Source of the DNA: Madurella fahalii
Lineage: Eukaryota; Ascomycota; Sordariomycetes; Sordariales
Length of the DNA: 64,000 bases
Direction of reading: 5' to 3'
Assembly (NCBI GenBank): GCA_029876055.1
Contig: CM056875.1
Coordinates: 744,001-808,000, forward strand
Shown here: piece after piece, positions 11,875 through 22,860 of the stretch
Layout: every line of letters starts with the position of its first letter
Position numbering within the stretch: position 1 is the stretch's first letter
The notes under the pieces: generated by a model
The model's database searches: none
What the model was told of the DNA's origin: nothing
Seen by the model: only the letters and a program-made list of their open reading frames with translations
Translations under genes and position numbers: made by a program

Positions 11875-12196
11875 TGTGAAGGTTGTTGCTACCTACCTGG
11901 CTGTCGTAACGAAATGTTTCGCTAAACAACCGCAATGGCGAGCTCGTGCGGGGTATTCTGAGCCAATTACTCAGGGACAGTAAGGAACCAATCATCTATT
12001 AGGAAAAAAGTAGGTAATCCGTAGGATCCTGGTTGATCTAGGATAGATTAGGGCAGAGCATGTAGGGCTAAGGGGATGCTCTTGGTTAATCTTTTGTGGG
12101 AACCAGAAATGACAGAGAGTCAATAAGGTAGCCAGAGAGACGCTGCAATAGAGTATAGAAATAATAATAATGATACAGTATAGAGCAGTAGGTATT

Positions 12197-12594
12197 GGAA
12201 TAGTGTAAAAACACACATTACACCCACATACCCACCAAAACAAGGGGGAGGGCAAAGGTGGCCATATGTCAGGCAGATAAGATAAACAAAATAGGCCAGG
12301 CAACGCCCATAACAAATTGGGTTCTACAGCCTAGACAGGGTCAAAACAATATACGCAGGTAAGGGAGAATACTTTTCACGCAAAGAACGCTCGTCAATTG
12401 TGCTTGCAACCAGTGTCGAAAAGAGTGTTAAATTGATTGTCCTGTCTAACGAGCAATGGCCAGAGCGGCCCTACTTAGGTTGTAAAAGAGAAATGGGCCC
12501 TCGGCGAGTTCTAGCCCCCGGGGCAGCATCCCAGTAAGTATGGCCCTTTGATCAGAAGGACCCTGTCCTCTGTACACCGTTCTCCCCAACTCAA
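12197..12594 (-). repeat. Dispersed repeat, copy 2 (inverted relative to copy 1)
   Basis: Reverse complement matches 8313-8735 over the whole length at moderate identity. The element may continue leftwards to about 11960 in this copy, since the sequence there is also AT-richer and non-coding, but copy 1 has no counterpart for that part. Confidence 0.75.
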
Positions 12595-14137
12595 TATATG
12601 TGTGCAATTTAAATTAAGCAAGGAAGCATAACGATGGAGAAGAGTCTTGACACCGACCGACGAGATTGTGGACACACTTAAGCGTCCACACTACGAGACG
12701 ATTATCAAGAGAAGCCTTTGTCAGATCTTACCTATTTGGGGATCTCATCACCCGCCTCACTGGCGTTAACGACGGTGCCGAACAGAACGAACGGGCCAAA
12801 CCGGGCCTAGCAAGTGTCAATCTCGGCGATTATACCGTCGGTAATACCATCCATCCCATCGCAGGCCGAGAAGGCGGCGGAGGTGATCGTGTTAACGTCG
12901 CATCCATATGGATAGGCTTCTAATATGTTCATGAACTGTTGCGGCCACTGGACCTACGGGAAGAATTCTGTCCAGCGAATGGCAGGGTGCCGGCTGCTAA
13001 TCCGTCGTGCGCTAACGGAGAACTCTGGATCTCTGCCGTAGAACTCTTGATGAGTGATTTTGTAGACAAGTACCTGCCCTCGCCGTCAGCAAGGGGTGGC
13101 CCCCAACAGTCCAGATAAGGACCGCCCAGCCTGCAGCACTCACTTCGTCGTTCAATGACACAGACGCCAGGTGTTGGAGGAGATGTGCGTTCACGTGCCC
13201 CAAAACCAATAAGACTCAGTAGAAGCATCAGACGCACTGTCAAGCCTTGCGTCCGTTGTAATAGTGGCACAGCCGTCGGCGAGGACTCCGCACGTGGCAT
13301 TATAGGGGAGGGAAAAGCGGCCAACGACCCACCCACAACCGCCAACAGCTTGGAATTGATTATTCCAGTTGTTGACGGGCAGCTACGCTTTGATGAGGAC
13401 GTTGTTGTTTCTTATCCAAGGTGAGTGGAAGAGACTGTGACATTACAGAATGTGGCATTCGTAAGCTGCGTTGACGGTTGGTGTATCAATTAATTACACC
13501 TTGGGAACCAATATCCTGTAGTTTGTCACAAGAGCGGCATCGACGGAAAGAACCTCGGCACAAAACACTGATGGGGCACCGAATGTTGCCGGCGAACAAG
13601 CCTCGAGCACAAGATGGGAATTGTATAGGCGGCGCGCTCCGTGGGGAGCGGGAGGAGAGTTGATCATCAAGTGGAATTCAAGCCGAAAGTGAGAGGAGAC
13701 GCAGTCTAACAAGAGCAGGCCATATGTATTTATCAATCCATCCATTGCGCCGAGGTGCTAGTCGACTCAAGTGGTGTTTAGCAAACGACTACTCCCGCGA
13801 GGGAGCTCACCTATCCTCGAGCCTAGCCTTGGCTGACCCAACCCGTATGTAAGGTACGTAGGGCCTTCAACATGGTAGATATCGAGCGCCACAGCCGTAT
13901 GCATGATGTTCCCATTCTTCGCCTACTGCATCCGCGGATTGACCTTGTTGCTAACAACGTTAGTGGTAGATCCGTTTTGCAGGAATCGGGCAGAGAATAA
14001 CAACGGGTACTGGAATGAATGGTCTCTCGGGAGTAATGGACGAAAACGCTCGAGGCAACACATCAGCAAGCCGTCAACGCCGAAACTCCAGTACTCGGCA
14101 AGAATCTCTTGGTGGCAGATTTACAACTGTTCCCAAT
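12595..14137. other. 1.5 kb without a supported gene
   Basis: Scattered short open frames only. A minus-strand frame at 12929-13345 starts with a hydrophobic run (LTVRLMLLLSLIGFG) but then shows no family likeness and has frame-conflicting alternatives. I treat it as noise or relic sequence. Confidence 0.45.
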
Positions 14138-15002
14138 TCATTTCAGCCCGCCGCTCAGCAACACACTCTGCCCGGTTAGGTAGCCGGTCTGGCAGAACAT
14201 CAGCACCACATTGGCCACTTCGCGCGGAGTACCCAGTCTGCCGACGGGGATGTTTCGCACATCACCCGGCGTGCCCTCGACCGACTTCTCGTCCGGGATC
14301 ATGCCTGTCTCCCCAATCATAGCCGGAGCGACGTCATTTACCGTGACGCCGTCCTTGGCGTGCTTCGTTGCAAGACTCCTCATCAGTCCCTGCAGACCCG
14401 CCTTGCTTGCGGCATAATGGCAACCGACGACTCCGCCGCCATGCGCCGCAAGCGACGACACAAAGATGATTCGGCCCCATCCCTGAGATGCCATGTACGG
14501 GATGCTCAGCTTGGACAGGATGAAAGCGGCGCGCAGGTTGACCCTGATGGTGTAGTCGAACTCGTCGACCGAGATGTCGGTAATGTTGGGGATTCGCTTG
14601 CCGTAGCCCGCGTTGGACACCAGGATGTCCGGGCCGTCCTTTCCATGCAGCTCCTTGATGCTCTTGAAGAGCCGGTGCATGTCGTCGGCAGACCCGACAT
14701 CGACCTTGTGGGTCGAGATGACGGGGTTCTGAGCTTCGGGATCCTGGTTGTTGCGCAGCGCCCACAGCTCCTCTTCGAGAGCCAGAATCTTATCCTCGCT
14801 GCTGGAGTAGGTGAGGGCGAGGTTGACATTCTGCAGCCACAGCGCTCTCGCACAGGCCGCGCCGATACTGCATTCGATGTGACGCCATGTCAGTAACACT
14901 TGTTCGTCTTAATCTTAGTCTCAGGTGGGAGGTCCAATACCCTCCGGAAGCACCGGTGATCAGGGCGAGCTTGCCCTCGATGGTGTTGTCAACAGCAGAC
15001 AT
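14138..15002 (-). CDS. Short-chain dehydrogenase/reductase (FabG-like SDR)
   Basis: Model: complement(join(14138..14867,14941..15002)), 263 aa, one 73 bp intron (donor GTATTG, acceptor ATGCAG) that restores the cofactor motif TGASGGIG at residues about 15-22. Other SDR landmarks are SNAGYG (about 105), the catalytic serine in VSSLAAHGG (about 156), and YAASK with Tyr about 170 and Lys about 174. The tail (GRLGTPREVANVV, SVLLSGG) is that of classical NAD(P)H-dependent 3-oxoacyl-ACP reductase-like enzymes. Family length is about 250. Substrate unknown. Divergent from the GNAT gene over about 610 bp. Confidence 0.93.
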
Positions 15003-15612
15003 TTTATTGCCATACGCGAGAACGGCAGATGCGATGTATCGGCAAGACCTGGGATGAACGCCGGGTCTTGTCAGTCAAGAGGTACTGTACGGTACCGGGT
15101 ACGTGACCCCGCGCGGAACCATCCCCGCGACCCCACCAACGCTGTCCGATGTCCCGCCATTGCCTTGCCACGCCGCGCCCATGCCCTGGACCTACAGTGC
15201 CCGAACCGACCGGGAGACACGGAGCCGACGGAATATATCGTAGGTAAGCGGCGACACGGACGAGTTGGTGGCACTTTCTTTCGTTACATCCCACCACTAC
15301 CAGCAACTGCTTCTCTTGCCGTTCATTTCGAGAAAGGGACACGTCGTCGCCTCAATCTTTACGTATATCACTCAAACCAAGTCCCATCACATTTTTAATC
15401 TGTCAGTGGAGACCGGCGCGGAATCCACCCAAAGGCCGAAGTTTGATGCCATCGCCTACCTTCAAACACCAAAGGAGATACTGTTAACCCCAGTCCAACT
15501 TACTGTTTTCCCCTCCACTGTGCGAGCCAGCCCAGTTTAGAACCAATACTCAGAAGCAAACAACAAGACAGTACAGGAAAGGAAAATCCAGGGAAAGAAA
15601 GGAAAAAAAAAC
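15003..15612. promoter_or_regulatory. Divergent promoter region, SDR / GNAT gene
   Basis: 610 bp between two divergent start codons. Pyrimidine-rich stretches and an A-rich leader (GGAAAAAAAAACATG) precede the GNAT start. No specific operator recognised. Confidence 0.4.
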
Positions 15613-16458
15613 ATGGGCACCCCATTCATCGCCCACCTAGAACCAACTCCGCTCCCCTGGGACCGGACCCTGCCGTCCCACGAGCAGACGGACCCGTCGA
15701 TCCCGCGGACCTTCCTCGACGCCATGGCGGTCCGGCAGCAGGTCTTCGTCGGGGAGCAAGGGGTGCCGCTGGAGAACGAGTTCGACGCGGACGACCACCG
15801 GTCGTGCCACTGGGTCATCTACGCGTCGGTCAACCAGACTGTGCAGGCGGCGGTGACGGACCCGGCGACCGGGGCGGTGGTGCAGCCGCGCAAGAGCTCG
15901 ACGACGTCGCTGCCCATCGGCACGGTGCGCCTGGTGCCCTTCCCGCACCCGCCGCACCCGGCCGACGGCGCCGAGTACGTGGACGGCCGCCTCGTCGGCC
16001 AGGCCGGCGACGGCAAACCTCCCTCCGCCCCCGCCCGCAGGCCCAAGGAGGACGGCCCCTCCTTCATGCCGGACCGTCCGACCACCTACCACGACGGCCA
16101 CGAGCCCTACGTCAAGCTCGGCCGCCTGGCCGTCATCCCCGAGTTCCGCGGGCGCGGCATCGGCCGCCAGCTCGTGGCCGCGGCCGTCTCCTGGATGCGG
16201 CAGAACCCCGAGTACTTCAACCCGAGCCCCCTCGTGAAGGGTTTCGAGCAGCTGGGCATGGAGTACAGAGACGGGAAGGTGCCCAAGTGGAACGGCCTGA
16301 TTTGCGTCCACGCCCAAGAATCTGCTGTCCGGATGTGGGAGAAGTGCGGGTTCAAGGTGGACGAGGGGATGGGGAGATGGAAGGAGGAAGGGATCCCGCA
16401 TGTAGGCATGTTTGTAAGGGTTGAGCCGGGGGAGAGTGAGCCAGCGAAACAGGACTAA
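15613..16458 (+). CDS. GNAT-family N-acetyltransferase
   Basis: Single exon, 281 aa, strongly GC-rich. The N-terminal part has VRQQVFVGEQGVP, the entry strand and helix of GNAT proteins of the ElaA/YitI style. The acetyl-CoA pyrophosphate loop is LGRLAVIPEFRGRGIGRQLV (about residues 170-190, RGRGIG fitting Q/RxxGxG). A proline-rich insertion (about 110-155) separates the two halves, as in many fungal homologues. C-terminal ESAVRMWEKCGFKVDEG is the usual GNAT strand-helix-strand end. Target unknown; probably cytosolic small-molecule or protein acetylation. Confidence 0.9.
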   Translation: MGTPFIAHLEPTPLPWDRTLPSHEQTDPSIPRTFLDAMAVRQQVFVGEQGVPLENEFDADDHRSCHWVIYASVNQTVQAAVTDPATGAVVQPRKSSTTSLPIGTVRLVPFPHPPHPADGAEYVDGRLVGQAGDGKPPSAPARRPKEDGPSFMPDRPTTYHDGHEPYVKLGRLAVIPEFRGRGIGRQLVAAAVSWMRQNPEYFNPSPLVKGFEQLGMEYRDGKVPKWNGLICVHAQESAVRMWEKCGFKVDEGMGRWKEEGIPHVGMFVRVEPGESEPAKQD

Positions 16459-16845
16459 GAAGGTCCCGACAGTATGCTGGCTGTGCTGGAAGAGAGATGG
16501 TTTTGCTTTGATCATAAGAGATATGTTCGATCAGAGGCGTTAAAGAGTATGCGATACCAGGCGGCCTCATCAGCAATAATTGCACTTGCACGACCGAAAT
16601 AGAGCAGAAAAACAAAAAACCAAACTCCACGTTCCACGAGCATAGCACATTGCCGTATCCCAGGGCGTGCGTTCCTTGTCAGGAAATTCACGATTTGCTC
16701 CCTTTTTTGGCGAGAGCCCTATTTGTGCCTGTTTGACAAGAATGCCATGCATCCACCAGACCGTAACGCGCAAAAGCAGCCCTGCAAAACAAGCCGTAAA
16801 ATCCGTCCCGCCCCGGTCCAAATGCCGTCCATCCAAAGCGACCCT
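16459..16845. other. Convergent 3' intergenic spacer
   Basis: 387 bp between the stop codons of two convergent genes (GNAT and uS7). No gene or stem-loop stands out. Confidence 0.5.
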
Positions 16846-17771
16846 TTACCGGTTGCTCTTGGCCACACGCTCCAACTCGTCCTTCTTCTTGATGGCGTAC
16901 GAGTTGCTGCTGCCCTTGGCAGCGTTGATCAGCTCCTCAGCGAGGCACTCGGCGATCGACTTGACGTTGCGGAACGACGCCTCGCGGGCACCGGTTGTGA
17001 GGAGGGCGATAGCCTGGTTGACGCGGCGCAGGGGAGAGACATCGACGGCCTGTCTCCGGACAGTGCCGGCAGAGCCGATACGGGTGCTGTCTTCACGGGG
17101 GCCGCAGTTGACAATGGCGTCAACAGCGATCTGGATGGGGTTCTGGTCGGTCATGAGGTGGATCTGCGTTCAAGTCAGCCCGTTAATTCCGCCACGCAAG
17201 AAGCGGTTGTAATTTCTCACAATCTCGAAGGCGTGCGCAACAATGCGAACAGCCATCAGCTTCTTGCCGTTGTTGCGGCCGTGCATCATCAGAGAGTTGG
17301 TCAGGCGCTCAATGATGGGGCAGTTGGCCTTGCGGAACCGCTTGGCGGCATAGCGACCGGCCGAGTGAGGGATGTAGACCGGAGACCGAATTTGGATGTA
17401 GTCGCTGCAAAGGTACGCCCCGTTAGCCTCTTGTTCCACCGCAAGCAGCTCGCCCTCGAGTGAATATTCCCGACTCGAAATCGGTTCCTCGTGATCCTGG
17501 CGGAAAAGTGGCATCTTACGTCAACGAGATATCCCGGATCTCGACATCCTCGTAGCTCCAGCGGTCTGCAATTGGCGAATTGTCAGCATCGCATCTCAAA
17601 ATTTGTCTTTGCCGCGATGCAGCGACGCAGCGATGCGCTGGTTTTGGTTTGAATTGCAGATTGTGCGGGCCGGGACGTACTGAAGAGCTTGATGCTTCCA
17701 ACCTCAGCGAGAACCTCCTTGGGGAGGACCTCGTAGCTGCCAGAGGGCACTTCGACCTCGCCTTCAGACAT
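16846..17771 (-). CDS. rps5: 40S ribosomal protein uS7 (S5)
   Basis: Model: complement(join(16846..17163,17221..17404,17520..17565,17681..17771)), 212 aa, four exons, phases exact. Landmarks: RWSYEDVEIRDISL, PHSAGRYAAKRFRKANCP, NGKKLMAVRIVAHAFEI joined directly to IHLMTDQNPIQ, VNCGPREDSTRIGSAG and the C-terminal KKKDELERVAKSNR. This is the conserved head protein of the small subunit near the mRNA exit channel. The N-terminal extension MSEGEVEVPSGSYEVLPKEV fits filamentous fungi. Introns are 115 bp, 115 bp and 57 bp. It starts 285 bp from the divergent eS25 gene and probably shares its promoter. Confidence 0.97.
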
Positions 17772-18056
17772 GTTGTACGTTGGGCGACTGACTGCGAAAC
17801 CTCGAGGTGGTGATGAAACTGAAGTTTGGCGTGGAGGGCGCAGGAAGGCGTGTGAGCTTGAGGGTCGTGAATTTTTTGGTGGCCCCGCAAGAGATGGTCT
17901 GGGCGGGAAACTGGCCACTCACAGCGCCGCATTTTATTAGGGCTCAGTTAACCTAAGCTACTGGGCAGCCGCGCCCTCTGTCAGAAAAATCTCCCCGCCT
18001 TTAGCAGCTCGACCACCGACTCAACCTTCATCAAACCACCAGAACAGACATCCAAA
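17772..18056. promoter_or_regulatory. Shared divergent ribosomal protein promoter (uS7 / eS25)
   Basis: 285 bp between the two start codons. It contains TTAGGG at 17937-17942 and TAACCTAA at 17949-17956, a close pair of telobox-like half sites in opposite orientation. Tbf1-type factors are known to bind TTAGGG-like sites at ribosomal protein genes in many fungi; use of these sites here is inference. Confidence 0.6.
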
Positions 18057-18499
18057 ATGGCTCCCGCGGCATCTGGTGCTAAGAAGCAGAAGAAGAAGTG
18101 GTCCAAGGGAAAGGGTAAGCGGCTTTCCGCGCCGATGAATCTTTGACGGATTGCGACCGCGGGTGACGTTATGACAACGGCTAACTCCTGCACCACCGAA
18201 CAGTCAAGGACAAGGCCCAGCACGCCGTCATCCTTGACAAGGCCACTTCCGACAAGCTCTACAAAGATGTCCAGTCCTACCGCCTCGTGACGATCGCCAC
18301 CCTCGTCGACAGACTCAAGATCAACGGCTCCCTCGCCCGGCGGTGCCTGAAGGACTTGGAGGAGAAGGGACAGATCAAGCAGGTGGTGGGACACAGCAAG
18401 ATGAAGATCTACAGCATGTTCAATAGCTCATGGCGATGAGTACGGAGCACCAGAACGCTGACACTAGACACAGCTCGTGCCGTTGGCGCTGCCGAGTAA
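18057..18499 (+). CDS. rps25: 40S ribosomal protein eS25
   Basis: Model: join(18057..18114,18204..18413,18474..18499), 97 aa. Exon 1 gives the basic head (KKQKKKWSKGK), exon 2 the winged-helix body (KDKAQHAVILDKATSDKLYK to GHSKMKIY). The last intron (60 bp) begins with GC, not GT (GCATGT), has a CTGAC branch site and CACAG acceptor, and restores the tail TRAVGAAE expected of the family. Without this splice the frame stops after SMFNSSWR. I chose the spliced form because the tail matches eS25 homologues. The protein sits in the 40S head and is needed for several IRES-type initiations in yeast and mammals. Confidence 0.95.
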
Positions 18500-20029
18500 A
18501 CACCCACACCCACCACAAATCATCGACGGACCTGGCGGGAAAGATTGCGACTTTGTCGATGACGGTTCCTTGGGTTACGGTTTTACGGGAATGGCTACGT
18601 CTGGGAAATGGGAATCATTTTGCAGCTCGGTGTAGCATAGGGATCGGAAGTGCTCCAGATCCTTAGACTGGAATTGCATCAAGATACGAACAACGCCGCT
18701 CCGCCCTGCCAGGGCTGGAGGATGATCAACAGTCGACCGCGCCCGATTTGATGTTGTGATGGCCCATTGGTGCCGAGCGAATCGTCCCTACAAGGGGAAA
18801 GAGACGGAGCGTTTCTACATCCTGGTGGACAGAATTGATACCCATCGGTCATGTTAAATGTGCCAACTACGGATGACTTCCCCTTTGTTCCTTATGCCTC
18901 CTGACCTCAATTTAACGCGCTGTATCGCTTTGATCGAGGCTTAGCAAGCATAGCATGACGTCTGCTCTTCAAAAGATGTAAAGTCTAATCAAGAGATTCT
19001 CCCTCACTTAAGTCCGTCCCCGATGGAACATCGGGTCTCTGAGAAACTGTGAGCACCAGTACGGGCGGCTAGATCGCCGCGTTCACAGCTTCTGATTTCC
19101 TTTGGGAAATCTAAGTCGTCGGTTCCAGGCGATCACTTCCCTCGGTTGCTTTCTCTCGCCACTTGCCACATGCCAAGATCGGGTATCTGGAGGAAGAGAA
19201 GCATTGAATCTTGGGTCCCGCTTGTCGAAGGCCTTTGAAGATTCTTATCGCTGGCAATGAAGACAAAGTGGAGTCTCGCATGCCTGGACTTGCGATTGTG
19301 TCCTGGGAACGTAAAAAAGTTTTCCAGCTGGTCCAAAGAAATCCCAATTGCGGCGATCCATTGGATGAATGTGGTGGTCGGAGCTTTTATTAGCCTCGTG
19401 GAACCTTTCAGCCGAGCGTCAAGGCCGGCTGCCATCCGCGAAATTCCTGCCGAGATCTGACTCGGGTCCGGGATGAGGAGTTCAAGGGGTGCGGATTGCG
19501 GTAAACGTGGGCAGCCGTCCAAGGAACAGGTCAGAGTTGCTACCACGATCAAAGTACTGTAGAGTTGCGGTGACAGGTTGACAACTCACTGCCCCATGTG
19601 AGGCGAAAGGAATTCGTTGATGCAAGTCGAGATCCATCTTGGCGTGCCAAAAAAATAACTCCCATTCGGCCGTCTCTGTTCAGATTGCGAAAGACCGGGG
19701 CCCTCGGGCTTAACCGGCACCACACAATCCTTAGCGCCACCGGCAAGGCTGCAAATGGCCCAGGGCGCCCAGCGGTTGCCGTGGTTGGGTGCTGGTGGTC
19801 CGTGCACTTAGCGCGGCAGGGGCACCGGAAAGATTCGCACCTCAAAAGCTGGTCTCTTCCAGGGCCGGTGCGAATTTTTTTCCCTCTCCCCCCAAACTCC
19901 AGTCTCGCAGAATTTATTTCTCGCGACTTTCCCCATCACCTCCATCCTCCGGACTCTCTTAGCAGAGCTTGGTCTTCTCCTCTCCACTCCTTCTTTTCTT
20001 TTCAGAGTCGCCTTTGAGCACAAATCACA
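18500..20029. other. 1.5 kb intergenic, ADP/ATP carrier upstream region
   Basis: No credible ORF. The last 150 bp before 20030 are CT-rich, as expected for the leader of a highly expressed fungal gene. Confidence 0.5.
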
Positions 20030-21553
20030 ATGTCGGCCAAGGACCAGAAGCCCACCGTTCTGGGCATGCCGGTAAGTCGTCGCGATCCCGCTGTAATTCG
20101 CTCGTTCCATCCAAGCCGGCCGGTTGTCGCCTCTCCGCGCGCCATTCCGCTCGCAGTCTCCAATTGGCGTCGTTGCCTCGAGTCAATCGGTCGTGCGATC
20201 ACTGGATAGGCGCCGGGACCTTCGGGAGGGCACAGCGGCTTTGGTTATGATCAACAATGTGTTTGCGTTATCGCTTCGGAATAAGTTTGCTAACATCATC
20301 TGGTACAGCCCTTCCTGGCGGATTTCTTGAGTACGTGGAATATCTGGCAGTCGGCGGGAGCATATTTTCGGCTTTCCGGGTGTATCGGGAAGCCGAGCAA
20401 ATAGCCCCCTGCGCCGCAGTTGGTTCAATACCGGGACAGGTTGCTGACATTCGGGTTGCAGTGGGTGGTGTCTCTGCTGCCGTCTCGAAGACTGCCGCCG
20501 CTCCCATTGAGCGTATCAAGCTACTCGTCCAGAACCAGGTACGTCTACTGCCCGGAGCATGCTTTTAGCGCCAGCCAGAAACCGCAAAAGTGATGACGCG
20601 CCGATTATGGCCCGTGTCACGTGTGAGCGATGTCAAACAGATGCGGCGCTCTCGTCAATTGATCAGTTGGCTGACAACCGCATAGGATGAAATGATCAAG
20701 GCTGGCCGTCTCGACCGCCGCTACACTGGTATCGTCGACTGCTTCCGCCGCACCACCGCCGATGAGGGTGTCATGGCCCTGTGGCGTGGCAACACCGCCA
20801 ACGTCATCCGTTACTTCCCTACCCAGGCCCTGAACTTTGCCTTCCGTGACAAGTTCAAGGCGATGTTCGGCTACAAGAAGGACCGGGACGGCTACTGGAA
20901 GTGGATGGCTGGTAACCTGGCCTCCGGTGGTGTAAGTCTCGAGACGGATCTTCCTTTTTAATCCTTTTGATGTCTAACCCTTGGTTTAGGCTGCTGGTGC
21001 CACGTCGCTCCTCTTCGTCTACTCGCTCGACTACGCCCGTACCCGTCTCGCCAACGACGCCAAGTCCGCCAAGAAGGGTGGCGAGCGCCAGTTCAACGGC
21101 CTCATCGATGTCTACCGCAAGACTCTGGCCTCTGATGGTATTGCTGGCCTGTACCGTGGTTTCGGTCCCTCTGTCGCCGGTATCGTCGTCTACCGTGGTC
21201 TCTACTTCGGCATGTACGACTCGATCAAGCCTGTCGTCCTCACCGGTACCCTCGCCAACAACTTCCTTGCCTCGTTCTTGCTCGGCTGGTGCGTTACCAC
21301 TGGTGCTGGTATCGCTTCTTACCCGCTTGACACCGTCCGTCGTCGCATGATGATGACGTCTGGCGAGGCCGTCAAGTACAAGAGCTCGTTCGATGCCTTC
21401 CAGCAGATCGTTGCCAAGGAGGGTGTCAAGTCTCTCTTCAAGGGTGCTGGTGCCAACATTCTCCGTGGTGTTGCTGGCGCTGGTGTGCTCTCGATCTACG
21501 ACCAGCTCCAGGTCCTGCTCTTCGGCAAGGCCTTCAAGGGCGGCTCCGGCTAA
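20030..21553 (+). CDS. aac: Mitochondrial ADP/ATP carrier
   Basis: Model: join(20030..20071,20309..20330,20462..20538,20686..20931,20990..21553), 316 aa, all phases closing. Three solute-carrier repeats carry PxD/E-x-x-K/R motifs (PIERIKLLVQ, LDYARTRLAN, PLDTVRRRMMM). RRRMMM near residue 243 is the ADP/ATP carrier signature. The protein exchanges matrix ATP for cytosolic ADP in the inner membrane. The second exon is a 22-nt microexon encoding PFLADFL. The first intron (237 bp) is long for this window, common in highly expressed fungal genes. Codon use is strongly biased to C-ending codons, consistent with high expression. Confidence 0.97.
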
Positions 21554-22205
21554 ATTCGCTTAGCCACTGTACAAAATCCACAGTGACGAAGGAGTTCGGG
21601 GGTTAATCACGGTTGAGCAGCTGGCTATTCCGCGGGGTCGAGGGGCTGATAGCTGTGTGGGGAGGGTTGGCCCATCGTGGTAGCGATTTGCTGGACGTTG
21701 GGTATGCGGGGCACAAAAACTGGGCATGTCTGGCGTTACTGGGACGCGGATGGGCCGGTCACCCGTTGTAATTTATACGAGCCATTCCCGGGATCTCGCT
21801 TGGGGTCGCCTTTGCTTCTCCTGGCCGTTTCCTTTTTGTTGCATGCGACTCATAGATCCCTTTGCCCATAGTTCTGGTCAATCCAACGGGAGTGATTTCC
21901 TTTAGACTACAATTGTGTTACGTACTCCGCATGATGAGTAGGGTTTAAATAGACGGGGTCCAGCCGAGATGAAATTGAATCTTGTGATTGTGTTTTCGGG
22001 TTGTGGAGGTGAGAGCTAGCGTTACGTAAGTATTTTAATCCAGTCGCGTCGGGCCGCGTCTTTGGAACTTGTCTAGACTCCCGTCCCTGCGCCAAACGCC
22101 AATCTGTGCCTGCTTTGGCAATCCGAGTTTCCGACATTTCCCATTCTCACTACAACCAACCGAAGTTGACTCCGCATCGGGATTCTCCAACTTTCTTCCA
22201 AAACC
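21554..22205. other. Intergenic, carrier 3' end and Mhf2 leader
   Basis: 652 bp. Nothing beyond presumed 3' UTR and promoter is visible. Confidence 0.5.
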
Positions 22206-22860
22206 ATGCCCCCAAAGCAATCTGCAGCTCGCGGCCGTGGCCGGCCTGCAACCAGCAAAACCCCATCTGCCGCCAACTCAAAAAGTGCATCTACTGCTGA
22301 TGGCAAACGTGGCGGCCCCTCCAATGCTGCCACAGCTGTTGGAAGGAAGGACAAACCCGCACAGTCCCGAGGGAAGCAGCGGCAACAGGTACAGCAGGAT
22401 GACGATGATGAGGCTGGGCGCGAGGTTGTAGATCTGGCTGGTCATGATGATGATGATGATGATGATGATGACGCATTAGGGGGGGAGATGGACGTTGAGG
22501 ACGAAGATGCGGATGAGGGAGCGGAAGAGGAGGAAGAGGAAGAGAGGCAGACGATCCCGCCGGAACTGTTGACGAGGATTTTGCACGAGTTCTTTGAGAG
22601 GGAGGAGACCAGGATCACGCGCGATGCTAATGCTGCTGTTGCGAGCTACGTGGATGTCTTTGTGAGGGAGGCGATTGCGAGGGCGGCGGTGGAGAGGGGA
22701 CGGGAGGGGGGGTTTTTGGAGGTGAGTCTTTTTTTTTTCTTCTTCTTCTTATGTTTCCCCTTTCCAGGAGTACCGGGCGAGGAGCGTGATAGGGTTGACT
22801 GACTTTGGGCAGGTTGAGGACCTGGAAAAGATTGCGCCGCAGTTGTTGATGGATTTGTGA
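22206..22860 (+). CDS. mhf2: CENP-X / Mhf2 histone-fold protein
   Basis: Model: join(22206..22721,22813..22860), 187 aa, one 91 bp intron whose tail is preceded by a T-rich run. The N-terminal half is a low-complexity basic then acidic linker with a poly-Asp run from a GAT repeat (22444-22470). The C-terminal part (about 115-187) is the histone fold of CENP-X: PPELLTRILHEFFEREETRI, VASYVDVFVREAIARAA and, after the splice, VEDLEKIAPQLLMDL. CENP-X pairs with CENP-S (Mhf1) and acts at the kinetochore and with the Fanconi-type helicase Fml1/Mph1 at stalled forks. Most homologues are 80-160 aa, so the acidic linker is a fungal addition. Confidence 0.9.

Noticed and set aside
12929..13345. 138-codon minus-strand frame with a hydrophobic start
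   Set aside because: Competing frames and no recognisable domain; composition suggests relic or chance.
5668..16458. Secondary-metabolite cluster (P450, SDR, GNAT close together)
   Set aside because: No backbone enzyme, transporter or cluster regulator is present, and a HET gene and repeats separate the enzymes.
15637..16515. 292-codon minus-strand open frame
   Set aside because: It lies fully antisense to the GNAT gene; the long frame is a by-product of GC-rich third positions. The plus strand carries the acetyl-CoA motif.
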